DNA from: Ignavibacteriota bacterium
GTDB lineage: Bacteria > Bacteroidota > Ignavibacteria > SZUA-365
Length of the DNA: 64,000 bases
Assembly (NCBI GenBank): GCA_016218045.1
Contig: JACRFB010000012.1
Span: forward strand, 106,533-170,532
Reading direction: 5' to 3'
The position numbers and the translations under genes are program-made. The notes below the pieces were generated by a model. The model was not told the DNA's origin and did no database searches. It saw only the letters and a list, made by a program, of their open reading frames with translations. Numbering within the stretch: position 1 is the first letter of the stretch; the number at the start of each line of letters is the position of its first letter. Of the stretch, positions 54,940 to 63,813 are shown piece after piece.

Positions 54940-55771
54940 CTGGGGTTCAACGTTCAGTGTGACCAAGGTCGCGCTCGACGACATTGCCCCGCTGATGCTG
55001 CAGGGGCTCCGCTTCGCGCTCGCGGCGTGTATCGTCGGAATCTATACCTGGCGCGACATCCGCGCAAGCACGCGCGAATCGCTGCGCGCGGGACTCATGC
55101 TCGGCGTGATGCTCGGCGGCGGTTTCGCGCTGCAGACAGTGGGCCTTGTCGAAACCACCGCATCGAAGGCAGGTTTCCTCACGGGCACACTCGTGGTGTT
55201 CACGCCGCTGCTGCAAATGGCCGTCGAACGGCGCATGCCCACATGGGGCAATCTCGCCGGCGTCGTGATCGTCGCGGTCGGACTCTACATCTTCACCTCG
55301 CCCGACGGCGCCACATTCAACACCGGCGACGCGCTGATACTCGGCTGCGCGGTGGTTTTCGCCTTCCATGTCGTGTATCTCGACGTGTTCACCAGCGCGG
55401 GATTCCGACGCGAGATCGTGTTTTACCAGTTCGCCGTGACCAGCGTCATCGGCTTCGTGGCCTATCCCTTCGTGTCGCAGCGAGCAACGGTGTTCACCGG
55501 TCCGGTTGTCCTGTCGATCGTGTATCTCGCCGTGTTCGCGTCAGCGATTGCGATCTTTGTCCTTTCCAAATACCAGCGAGAAACGACGCCGACACGCGCG
55601 GCGCTGATCTACACGATGGAACCCGTCATGGCCGCGGCCATCGCGGCGCTGTTCATCGGCGAGAGACTCGAGGGCGAAACCGCGCTCGGCGGCGCCATCA
55701 TGCTTGCGGGACTGCTGACATCCGAATTCTCGACGCTCGCCGGACGGCGGCGTGCAGGGCGCGTGGATTAA
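54863..55771 (+). CDS. EamA/DMT-family transporter
   Basis: 302 residues, ten hydrophobic segments in two EamA repeats. The first starts YLLAVTLIWGSTFSVTKVALDDI and the second has LIYTMEPVMAAAIAALFIGERL. It is a drug/metabolite exporter-type carrier, substrate unknown. The GTG at 54863 has AAGGAG 6 bp upstream. It overlaps the divergent lipoprotein at its start and the TldE-like gene by 4 bp at its end. Confidence 0.92.
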   Translation: MSETPQSHETGVFPRGERYLLAVTLIWGSTFSVTKVALDDIAPLMLQGLRFALAACIVGIYTWRDIRASTRESLRAGLMLGVMLGGGFALQTVGLVETTASKAGFLTGTLVVFTPLLQMAVERRMPTWGNLAGVVIVAVGLYIFTSPDGATFNTGDALILGCAVVFAFHVVYLDVFTSAGFRREIVFYQFAVTSVIGFVAYPFVSQRATVFTGPVVLSIVYLAVFASAIAIFVLSKYQRETTPTRAALIYTMEPVMAAAIAALFIGERLEGETALGGAIMLAGLLTSEFSTLAGRRRAGRVD

Positions 55772-57090
55772 ACTGTTCCGCTGAGTCCCTCGAAATACAC
55801 GTCCTTCACACGCATCGGCGGAAGCAGCATCGGGAAATGGGTGTTGCGCGGCTGCACGGGTTGCGCAGGGCCCATCGCTTCGATCGACTTGAAGATGTGC
55901 GCTGCCGATTCGCGCATCACCAGATTGCGCACGCCGCGTGTCACCTTGCCGTCCACGATGAGAAACAAGCCGTCCTTCGTCGGTGCCGTCAGGGTGCCGG
56001 ACGGTGGATCACTGATCATCGCCGATCCGAATCCGTGGATCAGCACGCCGTGTTTGGTGGAGGCGATGATGTCGTCCAGCGTCTGCGTCCCTCCCTCCAT
56101 GATGAGATTGGTGGGGAAGGGCAGCGGATCGGAGCGCCGCTGCAGTGCGCGGAAACGCGAGAGTGTCGCGTGTTCAACAACACCCGCGCGCACCCAGGAG
56201 ACGGGTTCGAGACGCTGCCCGTCGAGTGTGAACGGCATGGACGGTACGCGCGGATCCATCGGATCGGATCGGAGAGTCACTTCAGTTGCGAAGAACTCGC
56301 TGCCGATCCGCGACGTGCCGTCGAGCTTGCGCAGCATGCTGCGGTTTTCGTCGACGGCCTGCTGATCGAAGGCGCGCAGCACGGGCAGCATTAGATCCGC
56401 CAGCGCCTCCGGAAGAAAGATGGCGGTGATGCGCGCCGGTTTGAGTTCCACGGGCTCTTTCCACGCGCGCGCCGTTTCCACGGCCTTCCGCGCGAGGTCG
56501 AGCGGATCGATGTCGCGGAGCCGATGCGAGCGGCGTTCGGTGAATGCCGCGCTGCCGCCGTCGGGGGTGTGGACACGCACCTGGCAGAAGGCCTGCGTCC
56601 AGGGCTGATACGCGAAGAGTCCCTTGCTCGACGCGATGGCGAGTGACGAACGCGATGAGACGAGTTTCGCGGAGACAAGCGTGCCGCTGTCGCGTCCGAG
56701 TGCGCCGAGGGCCGCGATGGACGCTCGCCACGCGGTTCCATCATTACGCGTGAAGGTGTCGGTCATGGGCGCTTCGGCGATATCGAGACTGCCGGGATAC
56801 GGCAGCACGGCCTGTGCAGGCGGCAGAAGGGCGGCGGCTTCGGCGGCGTCGCGCGCAAGGGCCGCGAGTCCCTCGTCGTCGCTGCGGCCGGTTGCGGCGG
56901 TGGCGTAATGATCACCGACACGCACGCTGAGCTGTATGGTCCTGTCGTGCAGCGCCGAGGGCTGCTGCGGATGATTCGCGGCGATTGTGACGCCGGCGCT
57001 CTCGATGTCGGAGACGGTCACAAAACTTTCGTCGGCCTTCGACGCGCTCAGCGCGCGCGTGCAGATGTCGCGGGCTTCCTCGCGTGTCAT
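55768..57090 (-). CDS. TldD/PmbA-family protein (TldE-like subunit)
   Basis: 440 residues from ATG 57090. The N-terminal domain starts MTREEARDICTRAL, and the C-terminal beta-rich domain contains 'MEGGTQTLDDIIASTKHGVLIHGFGSAMISDPPSGTLTA', close to the GxxT..E...I..G..I motif of the family. TldE-type subunits have no zinc motif, and none is seen. TldD/TldE heterodimers cleave unfolded peptides or RiPP precursors. The start overlaps the stop of the upstream partner (ATGA). Confidence 0.88.
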   Translation of the reverse strand: MTREEARDICTRALSASKADESFVTVSDIESAGVTIAANHPQQPSALHDRTIQLSVRVGDHYATAATGRSDDEGLAALARDAAEAAALLPPAQAVLPYPGSLDIAEAPMTDTFTRNDGTAWRASIAALGALGRDSGTLVSAKLVSSRSSLAIASSKGLFAYQPWTQAFCQVRVHTPDGGSAAFTERRSHRLRDIDPLDLARKAVETARAWKEPVELKPARITAIFLPEALADLMLPVLRAFDQQAVDENRSMLRKLDGTSRIGSEFFATEVTLRSDPMDPRVPSMPFTLDGQRLEPVSWVRAGVVEHATLSRFRALQRRSDPLPFPTNLIMEGGTQTLDDIIASTKHGVLIHGFGSAMISDPPSGTLTAPTKDGLFLIVDGKVTRGVRNLVMRESAAHIFKSIEAMGPAQPVQPRNTHFPMLLPPMRVKDVYFEGLSGTV

Positions 57091-58652
57091 CGTTTCTCCT
57101 CCTGCGGCGGCACGACGGCGACCGAGACAAACTTGGCTGCGGGAACGCGCAGCGAGAACGGGACCTCCCACTGCGGATTGACGGTGTTCGGGAAGAGATC
57201 GCCACCCGTTTCCAGTGTCGACGCGCCTCCCAGGGCATTCAGGCTGCTCCAGAAACTTTCGAGCGAGGCCTCGTATTCGGCGTCGCGCACCATCCCCGCC
57301 TTCTTTCCGTTTTCGATGCGCCAGACGCGCTGGCCCCCCGCATGAAAATACCTGCGGTTGATGCTGTGTGTCATGCTGCCGCGGCCTTCGATGAGCAGAC
57401 CTTTTTCGGTGGACTGTATCAGCGCCTCGAGTGTCGTGTCCTCGTCCGCGGGGGCGACGGCGATATTGGGCATCGAGAAGCGCGGCGCACTCTGCCAGCC
57501 GCCTGCACGCGACCATGCACCGCGCCACGGCGCGGTGATGGCGTTCAATTCGTCCGATCCGGGGATGCCCGTGATGCGGCCCTGCTCGACGATCGGGTAT
57601 GTTGCAGCCGGCCGACCCGTGTCGTCCCAGCCGCAGCTCGCGAGTCCGCCCTCCATGGCCGTGTCCCACGAGATGTTCAGCAACGGAGATCCGGCGCGGG
57701 ACTCGGCGAGTCTGTCGAGTGTGAACACATTCGCCACGGGATTGTCGCCGTCGAGGCCCGCCAGGCTCAGCGGATCGAGGTGGGGGAGCAGTGTCTCGAG
57801 CAGCACGCGGCGCATGTGCGAGGGGGCGAGCACGAGGTCGTAACTGCCAGGTTCCACGGGACGCGCGGCCTGCATCTCGAGCGCCTCGTCGGCGGCCTGC
57901 CAGACCTCGGTCTCGAAAGTGCCGGTGGTTGCGAGTTCCCAGCCGCCAAGGCGCGCCTCGCGTGAACCCGAGCGCGAATCGATGCGTCCGGTCCGCTGAT
58001 CGAAGGCGGTGACGGCGAAGTTCGGATACGTGATCGTGGAGGTCTGTTCGGCCGTCGCGTCGAGTGATGAGACGAAGATGCTCTCGCGGCGCACCTGGAA
58101 CAGATTCGACACGGCGTACGCCACGTTTTTGTTGTTTGCCGCCGGCCGAAGAATTGAGAGGAGGAAGTCCTTTTTTTCCTTCAGCGGGATATCGAACGGA
58201 TTCACGGTGCAGGGACCCTGCCAGCGTACGGAGGTGTCGCTGATGCGGCCCTCGGTTGAGAAGGGGATACGGTCCGGACCCGCGGCTTCACCGGCGAGCG
58301 CGCAGGCCTCGCGGGCCATGGCCTCGGGATCGACGGGTGCCGGGTAGCGCGTCGACACCGACGCCCATGCTCCACGGACATGGACACGCAGGTTCACACC
58401 CATGCTGTCGTTGTTTGTGACGGAGTACAGGTAGTCCTTGCGCACTTGCAGCGACTGCGTGCGCAGCCGTACAAAACGCGCGTCGGCATAGTCCGCGCCC
58501 GCGTCCACGGCTTCCTCGACGAGGTCCTGCAGCAGAGCGACGGGATCACGGTCGCCTTTTTTCGGGGTCCATACGCGGGCGTAGCCGTGCAGGGGCGCGA
58601 CTGTTGCGACGCCGAGCAGCCCGGCGGTTTTTATGAATGATCGTCTGTTCAT
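57087..58652 (-). CDS. TldD-family protein with Tat-like signal and altered zinc motif
   Basis: 521 residues. The N terminus MNRRSFIKTAGLLGVATV is a Tat-type signal. The TldD-like N domain (LVEEAVDAGADYADARFVR) and C domain (TTLEALIQSTEKGLLIEGRGSM) are clear. Where active TldD has HExxxH, this protein reads ETLLPH (286-291), so only the last His remains. It is the first gene of a two-gene unit with the TldE-like gene. A -7 element TATCTTG lies 22 bp upstream (58674-58680). Confidence 0.87.
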   Translation of the reverse strand: MNRRSFIKTAGLLGVATVAPLHGYARVWTPKKGDRDPVALLQDLVEEAVDAGADYADARFVRLRTQSLQVRKDYLYSVTNNDSMGVNLRVHVRGAWASVSTRYPAPVDPEAMAREACALAGEAAGPDRIPFSTEGRISDTSVRWQGPCTVNPFDIPLKEKKDFLLSILRPAANNKNVAYAVSNLFQVRRESIFVSSLDATAEQTSTITYPNFAVTAFDQRTGRIDSRSGSREARLGGWELATTGTFETEVWQAADEALEMQAARPVEPGSYDLVLAPSHMRRVLLETLLPHLDPLSLAGLDGDNPVANVFTLDRLAESRAGSPLLNISWDTAMEGGLASCGWDDTGRPAATYPIVEQGRITGIPGSDELNAITAPWRGAWSRAGGWQSAPRFSMPNIAVAPADEDTTLEALIQSTEKGLLIEGRGSMTHSINRRYFHAGGQRVWRIENGKKAGMVRDAEYEASLESFWSSLNALGGASTLETGGDLFPNTVNPQWEVPFSLRVPAAKFVSVAVVPPQEEKR

Positions 58653-58673
58653 GGCGGTGTAATTCTCCGGCGA

Positions 58674-58680
58674 CAAGATA
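58674..58680 (-). promoter_or_regulatory. Possible -7 element for the TldD/TldE pair
   Basis: The minus strand reads TATCTTG 22 bp before the ATG at 58652. No TTG is found at the expected distance, so this is weaker than the divergent promoter for acyP. Confidence 0.35.
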
Positions 58681-58688
58681 GGGAATTT

Positions 58689-58717
58689 TTGATATTCAGC
58701 ACCCGGGGCCTATCTTC
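58689..58717 (+). promoter_or_regulatory. Bacteroidota-type promoter of the acyP-ispF-lnt run
   Basis: TTG (58689-58691), 19 bp, TATCTTC (58711-58717), 10 bp before the acyP ATG. It would drive the seven close-packed genes to 63813, with a very short leader. Confidence 0.55.
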
Positions 58718-58727
58718 AAAGATTGAG

Positions 58728-59000
58728 ATGACTTCGCTCCATGCCGTCATATCGGGCCTCGTGCAAGGGGTCGGGTTCCGCTACTTCGCTGCGCAGACGG
58801 CGTCGCGTTTGGACATATCCGGCTTCACGCGCAATCTGATCACGGGCGAGGTGGAGGTGCACGCAACGGGCGAGCGCGAGCGGCTCGAGGAATTCCTCGT
58901 GGCTCTGCGCCGGGGGCCGCGCGCCAGTATGGTGCGTGATGTGCGCGTGCAGTGGGACGAGGCCTCGCACGCGGGGTATGTCGGATTCGAGATACGCTGA
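58728..59000 (+). CDS. acyP: Acylphosphatase
   Basis: 90 residues, the usual size. It hydrolyses acyl phosphates. The signature GLVQGVGFRYFA holds catalytic Arg18, and the second motif GFTRNLITGEVEV holds Asn36. The ATG at 58728 fits family length; an upstream extension is unlikely. It is the first gene of the 58728-63813 run. Confidence 0.92.
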   Translation: MTSLHAVISGLVQGVGFRYFAAQTASRLDISGFTRNLITGEVEVHATGERERLEEFLVALRRGPRASMVRDVRVQWDEASHAGYVGFEIR

Positions 59001-59005
59001 GACCC

Positions 59006-59485
59006 ATGGAAACGCGCATCGGGTACGGGTACGACGTCCACCAGCTCGCGGAGGGTCTGCGGCTCACACTCGGCGGCGTTGTGGTGACGGAGGAGTTCGG
59101 CTGCGTGGCGCATTCCGACGGCGACGTGCTGCTGCATGCGGTCTGTGACGCGCTGCTCGGCGCCGCCGCACTCGGCGACATCGGGCACCACTTTCCCGAC
59201 ACCGATCCCGCGTACAAAGGCGCGTCGAGTCTGGCGCTCCTGCGTGCGGTGTGCGCGCTGCTCGCGGAGGCGGGCTGGGCGCCGGTGAATGTGGACGCGA
59301 CGCTCGTGCTCGAGCGGCCCAAAATCGCGCCCTTTGTCGCAGAGATGCGCGCCAACATCGCAGCGGCGATGGGTGTGGACGAGGACGCCGTGTCGGTGAA
59401 GGCCACCACGTCGGAGCGGCTCGGGTTTGTGGGCAGCGGCGAGGGTGTGACCGCGCACGCGGTGTCATTGCTTCGGAGGATCTAA
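59006..59485 (+). CDS. ispF: 2-C-methyl-D-erythritol 2,4-cyclodiphosphate synthase
   Basis: 159 residues. It makes the cyclodiphosphate in the MEP isoprenoid pathway. Zinc site near the start GYDVHQL (Asp8, His10), HSDGDVLLHAVCDALLGAA with the third ligand His, GDIGHHFPDTD and TSERLGFVG. It starts 5 bp after acyP. It feeds undecaprenyl and quinone synthesis; uppP is elsewhere in the window. Confidence 0.96.
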   Translation: METRIGYGYDVHQLAEGLRLTLGGVVVTEEFGCVAHSDGDVLLHAVCDALLGAAALGDIGHHFPDTDPAYKGASSLALLRAVCALLAEAGWAPVNVDATLVLERPKIAPFVAEMRANIAAAMGVDEDAVSVKATTSERLGFVGSGEGVTAHAVSLLRRI

Positions 59486-59489
59486 ACGC

Positions 59490-60116
59490 GTGGATGCGGT
59501 CGTCACCTGGATCACGGGACTCGACATCGGGTACATCTACCTCGCGGTGTTCCTGATCTCGTACATCGAAAACATTTTCCCGCCGTTTCCGAGCGACGTT
59601 GTTGTGGTTTTCGCCGGATCGGTTGTCGGCCTCGGCGTGGGCAGCGCGCCCGTCACCGTGCTGCTTGCCTCGATCGGCAGCACGCTCGGATTTCTGACCA
59701 TGTACGAGATCGGACGCAGGGTGGGCGACCGCGTGCTCGAGACAGGCCGCATCAAGTTCATCTCCGTCGAACTCGTGCGGAAGGTCGAGGACTGGTTCCG
59801 CCGCTGGGGCTATTGGATCATCGTGCTGAACCGCTTCATGGCCGGGACACGGGCCGTGGTCTCGTTTGGCGCCGGCATGTCGGAATTGCGTCTGCTGCCG
59901 ACACTCGCGCTGTCGCTTGTCAGCGCCGCCCTCTGGAATGTGCTGCTCGTCACACTCGGCGCCGCGATGGGCGCGAACTGGCGCGACATCGGCTCGTACC
60001 TCTCCACCTACAGCGGCGTCGTCAGCATCGTGATTGCCACGGGTCTGCTCGGCTGGGGTCTGGTCGCGTGGCTGCGCTCGCGCAAACGCAGGCAGAACGG
60101 CGCGGGAGGGGCCTGA
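59490..60116 (+). CDS. DedA-family membrane protein
   Basis: 208 residues, about five hydrophobic segments. The DedA signature region ENIFPPFPSDVVVVFAGS and the later RFMAGTRAVVSFGAGMS (Arg-containing motif) are present. DedA proteins are linked to membrane-lipid or undecaprenyl-phosphate translocation and envelope homeostasis. The GTG start has GGAGG upstream and follows ispF by 4 bp. Confidence 0.9.
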   Translation: MDAVVTWITGLDIGYIYLAVFLISYIENIFPPFPSDVVVVFAGSVVGLGVGSAPVTVLLASIGSTLGFLTMYEIGRRVGDRVLETGRIKFISVELVRKVEDWFRRWGYWIIVLNRFMAGTRAVVSFGAGMSELRLLPTLALSLVSAALWNVLLVTLGAAMGANWRDIGSYLSTYSGVVSIVIATGLLGWGLVAWLRSRKRRQNGAGGA

Positions 60117-60120
60117 CGCG

Positions 60121-60717
60121 GTGTTCGAGATCTTTCTCGTTTGGGACGAGGCCCTGTTTCGCTGGATCAACACCACGTGGGCGAGTGGCGCGGGCGACGC
60201 GTTTTTTGTGTTTGTCACCGAGACAAAAACGATGGCGGTCCCGTATCTCCTCCTGATCATCGGCATTGTCGTGGCGGGAAAGCGCAAGGGTCTTGCCGCC
60301 GTGTTGCTGCTGGCCCTTGTCATTCTCTGCTGCGATCAGTTCAGCAGTTTTGTCCTCAAGCCGCTCGTCGGCCGCGTGCGGCCCTGCACGGCGCTCGAAG
60401 GGGTGCGTCTGCTCGTCGGCTGCGGCGGCGGCAAATCCTTCCCCTCGTCGCACGCGGTGAATAATTTCGGAGCGGCCTATCTTATTTCCGCATTTTTTCC
60501 GCGTATGCGCGCGCCCATGTACGCGCTCGCCTCTGCCGTGGCGCTGTCGCGCGTATACGTGGGTGTGCATTATCCCGCCGACGTTGCGGCCGGCGCATTT
60601 ATAGGGACGGGCATAGCGGCCCTGCTGGTGCTGCTCTACGACGTCGTGCAGAAACGCATTCCCGCAACACCCTGGATTCCCGCGCGGCGGACGCTCCCCG
60701 TCCCGGTGGCAGGGTAG
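60121..60717 (+). CDS. PAP2-family membrane phosphatase
   Basis: 198 residues. The three phosphatase motifs are KPLVGRVRP, SFPSSHAVN and SRVYVGVHYPADV, with His in the second and third. It may dephosphorylate undecaprenyl diphosphate or a phospholipid. With a DedA gene 4 bp upstream and uppP elsewhere, a role in lipid-carrier recycling is plausible. GTG start with GGGAGGGG upstream. Confidence 0.9.
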   Translation: MFEIFLVWDEALFRWINTTWASGAGDAFFVFVTETKTMAVPYLLLIIGIVVAGKRKGLAAVLLLALVILCCDQFSSFVLKPLVGRVRPCTALEGVRLLVGCGGGKSFPSSHAVNNFGAAYLISAFFPRMRAPMYALASAVALSRVYVGVHYPADVAAGAFIGTGIAALLVLLYDVVQKRIPATPWIPARRTLPVPVAG

Positions 60718-60729
60718 TAACGCGGAACG

Positions 60730-62364
60730 ATGATGCAGCGCAGAAAGATTGAACGGGGCGACCGTCGCCGCCTTTTCGGACTCGCGGGAATGACGGGTCT
60801 GCTTCTCGCGGCGGCGTTTCCTCCCGTGCCGACGGGCATCACCGCCTTTGTCGCACTGATACCATTTCTGTTTCTGCTCGACGCGCTCGCCGGCGACAGT
60901 GCGGGGCGCGTGTTCCGCTACGTGTACGTCGCGTTCCTCGTCTTCAACGCGGGCACGATATGGTGGGTCAGTGGCTGGTGGGGGCAGGATCCATGGCTCA
61001 AGGCCGCGGGTGTCGCGGTGAATCTCGTGCACCCCGTGCTGTTCACGGTGCCGGCCCTCGTGCTGCATCTGCTGCGCCGCCGCCTGGGCACGACACCGAC
61101 CCTGGCCGTCTTCCCGTTTCTGTGGACGGCCTGGGAGTATCTGCTGCATCTTCCGGAACTGTCCTTCCCCTGGCTGCTGCTCGCAAACACACAGTGTTTC
61201 GACATCGAGAAGGTCCAGTTCATCGAGTACACCGGCGCCTTCGGCGCGTCGTTCTGGATCGTGTCTGTCAACGTGCTGCTGACGCTCGCGGCGCGGACCC
61301 TTCTCGAAGGCGGTGCGGCCGCGTGGCGCCGCGCGGTACGCCCGCTCGCCGCCGCGGCGATGCTCCTTGCCGCGCCCGAGATCCACGGACGCATCGTGCT
61401 TGCGGAACCGGTCGGCGGATCCGCCCTGCGTGTCGCTATCGCGCAGCCCAACATGGATCCGTACGAAAAGTGGGGCGCGGGCGAATCGGCGGCGGACAAA
61501 CTGGCCAACCTGATGCGGCTCTACGACTCCAGCGTCACGTTCGCCCGGCCGGATCTGGTGCTCTTTCCCGAGACGGCGATACCATTCTACATCCGTCAGC
61601 CCTCGTACAGCGCGGAATGGGCATGGCTCCGCGCGCATATCGACAGCGCGGGCGTGCCGCTGCTGACGGGATTTCCGGATCTCGCCTGGTACGAGCGCGA
61701 CGCACCCGCGGGCGCGCGCAAACTGCCGGAACAGGACGTCTGGTACCAGTCGTTTAATTCCACGATGGTGCTTCTGCCGGGCGACAGCCGCGTGGGTGTG
61801 TATCACAAGTCGCGCCTCACGCCGATGAGCGAGCGCATCCCGTATCTCGACATGCTGCCGTTCCTGCAGGACGCGTTGACGTGGGGCGTCGGTATCAGCA
61901 ACTGGGGACTCGGCAACGACACCACCGTGCTCGCGCTCGATAGGCGCAGGAAGGATGCGCGGATCTGGGCGATGATCTGTTACGAGACGCTGTACCCCTC
62001 GTTTGTCGCAGGATTTGTGGCCCGCGGCGCGAACGCGCTGCTGGTGGTGACCAACGACGGCTGGTTCGGAAACTCGTCCGGACCCTATCAGCTTCAGCGC
62101 TACGCCGTGCTGCGTGCGATCGAGACCCGCCGCGCGGTGGCCCGCTGCGCAAACAACGGCATTAGCTGTTTTATCGATCCGTACGGCCGCGTCTCGCAGG
62201 AAACACAGTTCGGCACACGTGGATGGATAGCCGGCCCGCTGCCCCTGCGCGCCGACACGACCGTGTTCGCGGCGCACGGCGACTGGTTCGCGCAGCTCTG
62301 TCTCGTTCTCGCCGCCGCCGCCACTCTCGCGGCGATATTTCTCCGCAGGAAAAAAGAGCAATGA
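60730..62364 (+). CDS. lnt: Apolipoprotein N-acyltransferase
   Basis: 544 residues. N-terminal membrane segments are followed by a nitrilase-type domain. Catalytic triad: Glu281 in FPETAIP, Lys360 in YHKSRLTP and Cys417 in ICYE. It adds the third acyl chain to lipoproteins. The two ATGs in tandem (60730, 60733) make the exact start uncertain by one residue. The stop overlaps the next start (ATGA). Confidence 0.94.
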   Translation: MMQRRKIERGDRRRLFGLAGMTGLLLAAAFPPVPTGITAFVALIPFLFLLDALAGDSAGRVFRYVYVAFLVFNAGTIWWVSGWWGQDPWLKAAGVAVNLVHPVLFTVPALVLHLLRRRLGTTPTLAVFPFLWTAWEYLLHLPELSFPWLLLANTQCFDIEKVQFIEYTGAFGASFWIVSVNVLLTLAARTLLEGGAAAWRRAVRPLAAAAMLLAAPEIHGRIVLAEPVGGSALRVAIAQPNMDPYEKWGAGESAADKLANLMRLYDSSVTFARPDLVLFPETAIPFYIRQPSYSAEWAWLRAHIDSAGVPLLTGFPDLAWYERDAPAGARKLPEQDVWYQSFNSTMVLLPGDSRVGVYHKSRLTPMSERIPYLDMLPFLQDALTWGVGISNWGLGNDTTVLALDRRRKDARIWAMICYETLYPSFVAGFVARGANALLVVTNDGWFGNSSGPYQLQRYAVLRAIETRRAVARCANNGISCFIDPYGRVSQETQFGTRGWIAGPLPLRADTTVFAAHGDWFAQLCLVLAAAATLAAIFLRRKKEQ

Positions 62365-63392
62365 ATCCGAAATATGATCTCCGCAGCGACACCGTGACGC
62401 GTCCCACCTCCGCCATGCGCGAGTACATGCTGCGCGCGGACGTGGGGGACGATGTGTACGCCGAGGATCCCACTGTCAACGCGCTGCAGGAACGTGTGGC
62501 AGCGATGTTCGGCAAGGAGGCGGGCCTGTTTGTGCCCACGGGCTCCATGTCGAATCAGCTCGCCATCAAGGTGCACACGCGCCCAGGGGAGGAGATTCTC
62601 TGCGAGGCGGGTGCGCACATCTACTACTACGAGACTGGCGCGCCCGCGCTCATATCCGGTGTGCAGGTGTGGCCGCTGCAGGGGGTGAACGGCGCGCTCG
62701 ACGCGGATCAGGTGGAGGAGGCGGTACGGCCGCCGGCGTACTACTATCCCCGGACGCGGCTTGTCTGTCTCGAGAACACGCACAACAAGGCGGGCGGACG
62801 TCTGCTTCCCATCGAGGGCATGGAAGCGGTCTCCGCGCGCGCACGCGGGCTGGGGCTTGCCGTGCATCTCGACGGCGCGCGGATTTGGAACGCCCATGTC
62901 GAGACCGGCGTTCCGCTCGCGCGTTACGGGGCGTTGGCCGACACCGTGTCGGTGTGTTTTTCGAAGGGACTCGGGGCGCCCGTGGGATCGATGTTGCTGG
63001 GTCCGCGCGCGCTGCTCGTCGAGGCGCACAAGCTGCGCAAGATACTCGGCGGGGGCATGCGTCAGATCGGGATTCTCGCGGCCGCGGCCGACTACGCGCT
63101 CGATCACCATCTGGCGCGGCTAGCCGACGATCATGCGCACGCGCGCAGTTTCGCGGCGGCGCTGTCCTCCAAAACGAGTTTTCGCACCGATCCGTCCGAA
63201 GTTGAAACCAACATGGTGATGCTGCGCTTCCCCGCGCGGCAGGATGCCGCCGACGCCGCCGCGGTGCTCGCCGCCGCGGGCATCGCGACCGGCCTGAGCG
63301 ATCCCTTCACCGTGCGCGCCGTGTTTCATCTCGACATCTCCGCGGCGGATACCGCCGACTGCATCACCATTGTCACACAACTCTTCGACTGA
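62361..63392 (+). CDS. ltaE: Low-specificity L-threonine aldolase
   Basis: 343 residues. It cleaves threonine and allo-threonine to glycine and acetaldehyde. [11 protein letters not shown] at the start and [12 protein letters not shown] are typical. PLP-Lys202 lies in [12 protein letters not shown], with [10 protein letters not shown] upstream. It overlaps lnt by 4 bp and ends 1 bp before the thioesterase. Confidence 0.93.
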   Translation: MNPKYDLRSDTVTRPTSAMREYMLRADVGDDVYAEDPTVNALQERVAAMFGKEAGLFVPTGSMSNQLAIKVHTRPGEEILCEAGAHIYYYETGAPALISGVQVWPLQGVNGALDADQVEEAVRPPAYYYPRTRLVCLENTHNKAGGRLLPIEGMEAVSARARGLGLAVHLDGARIWNAHVETGVPLARYGALADTVSVCFSKGLGAPVGSMLLGPRALLVEAHKLRKILGGGMRQIGILAAAADYALDHHLARLADDHAHARSFAAALSSKTSFRTDPSEVETNMVMLRFPARQDAADAAAVLAAAGIATGLSDPFTVRAVFHLDISAADTADCITIVTQLFD

Positions 63393-63393
63393 C

Positions 63394-63813
63394 ATGGACC
63401 TCGACCTCTCCCAGTTTCCGCATGTGTATCCCTTCCGTGTGCGCTCCTTTCATGTGGACCGTCAGAACGTCGTTCACAACATCTGGTACTTCTTTTTTCT
63501 CGAGGAGGCCCGCGTCGAATTCATTCGCGGCATCGGCCTGCCGATGGATGCCGAGACGTTTGTCACCCACTCGCGTTTCTATGTGGCGCGCAACACCTGC
63601 GACTACCGCGCGGCGGCCTTTTTTGACGATGAGCTGCTGATCCATTCGCGTGTTTCCGCCGTCGGCGATTCGTCCATCACCTTCGAACACGCCATCACCA
63701 AACAGGCCGACGGCACGCTCGTCGCCACCGCCACACACGTCCTCGTGCACATCGACATCGCCAGCAACCGCCCCTCGCGTATTCCCGACACCCTGCGCGC
63801 CCTGCTCCCGTAG
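63394..63813 (+). CDS. 4HBT-type acyl-CoA thioesterase
   Basis: 139 residues, a single hot-dog fold. VRSFHVDRQNVVHNIWYFFFLEEARVEFI matches the 4-hydroxybenzoyl-CoA thioesterase N-terminal helix, though the usual catalytic Asp of DxxGHVNN-type motifs appears as DRQNVVHN. Substrate unknown. Last gene of the run; the tandem repeat begins right at its TAG stop. Confidence 0.82.
   Translation: MDLDLSQFPHVYPFRVRSFHVDRQNVVHNIWYFFFLEEARVEFIRGIGLPMDAETFVTHSRFYVARNTCDYRAAAFFDDELLIHSRVSAVGDSSITFEHAITKQADGTLVATATHVLVHIDIASNRPSRIPDTLRALLP

Noticed and set aside
60022..62361. A 779-codon minus-strand frame opposite the PAP2 and lnt genes
   Set aside because: It is antisense to two genes with complete catalytic motifs, and its composition is that of a GC shadow.
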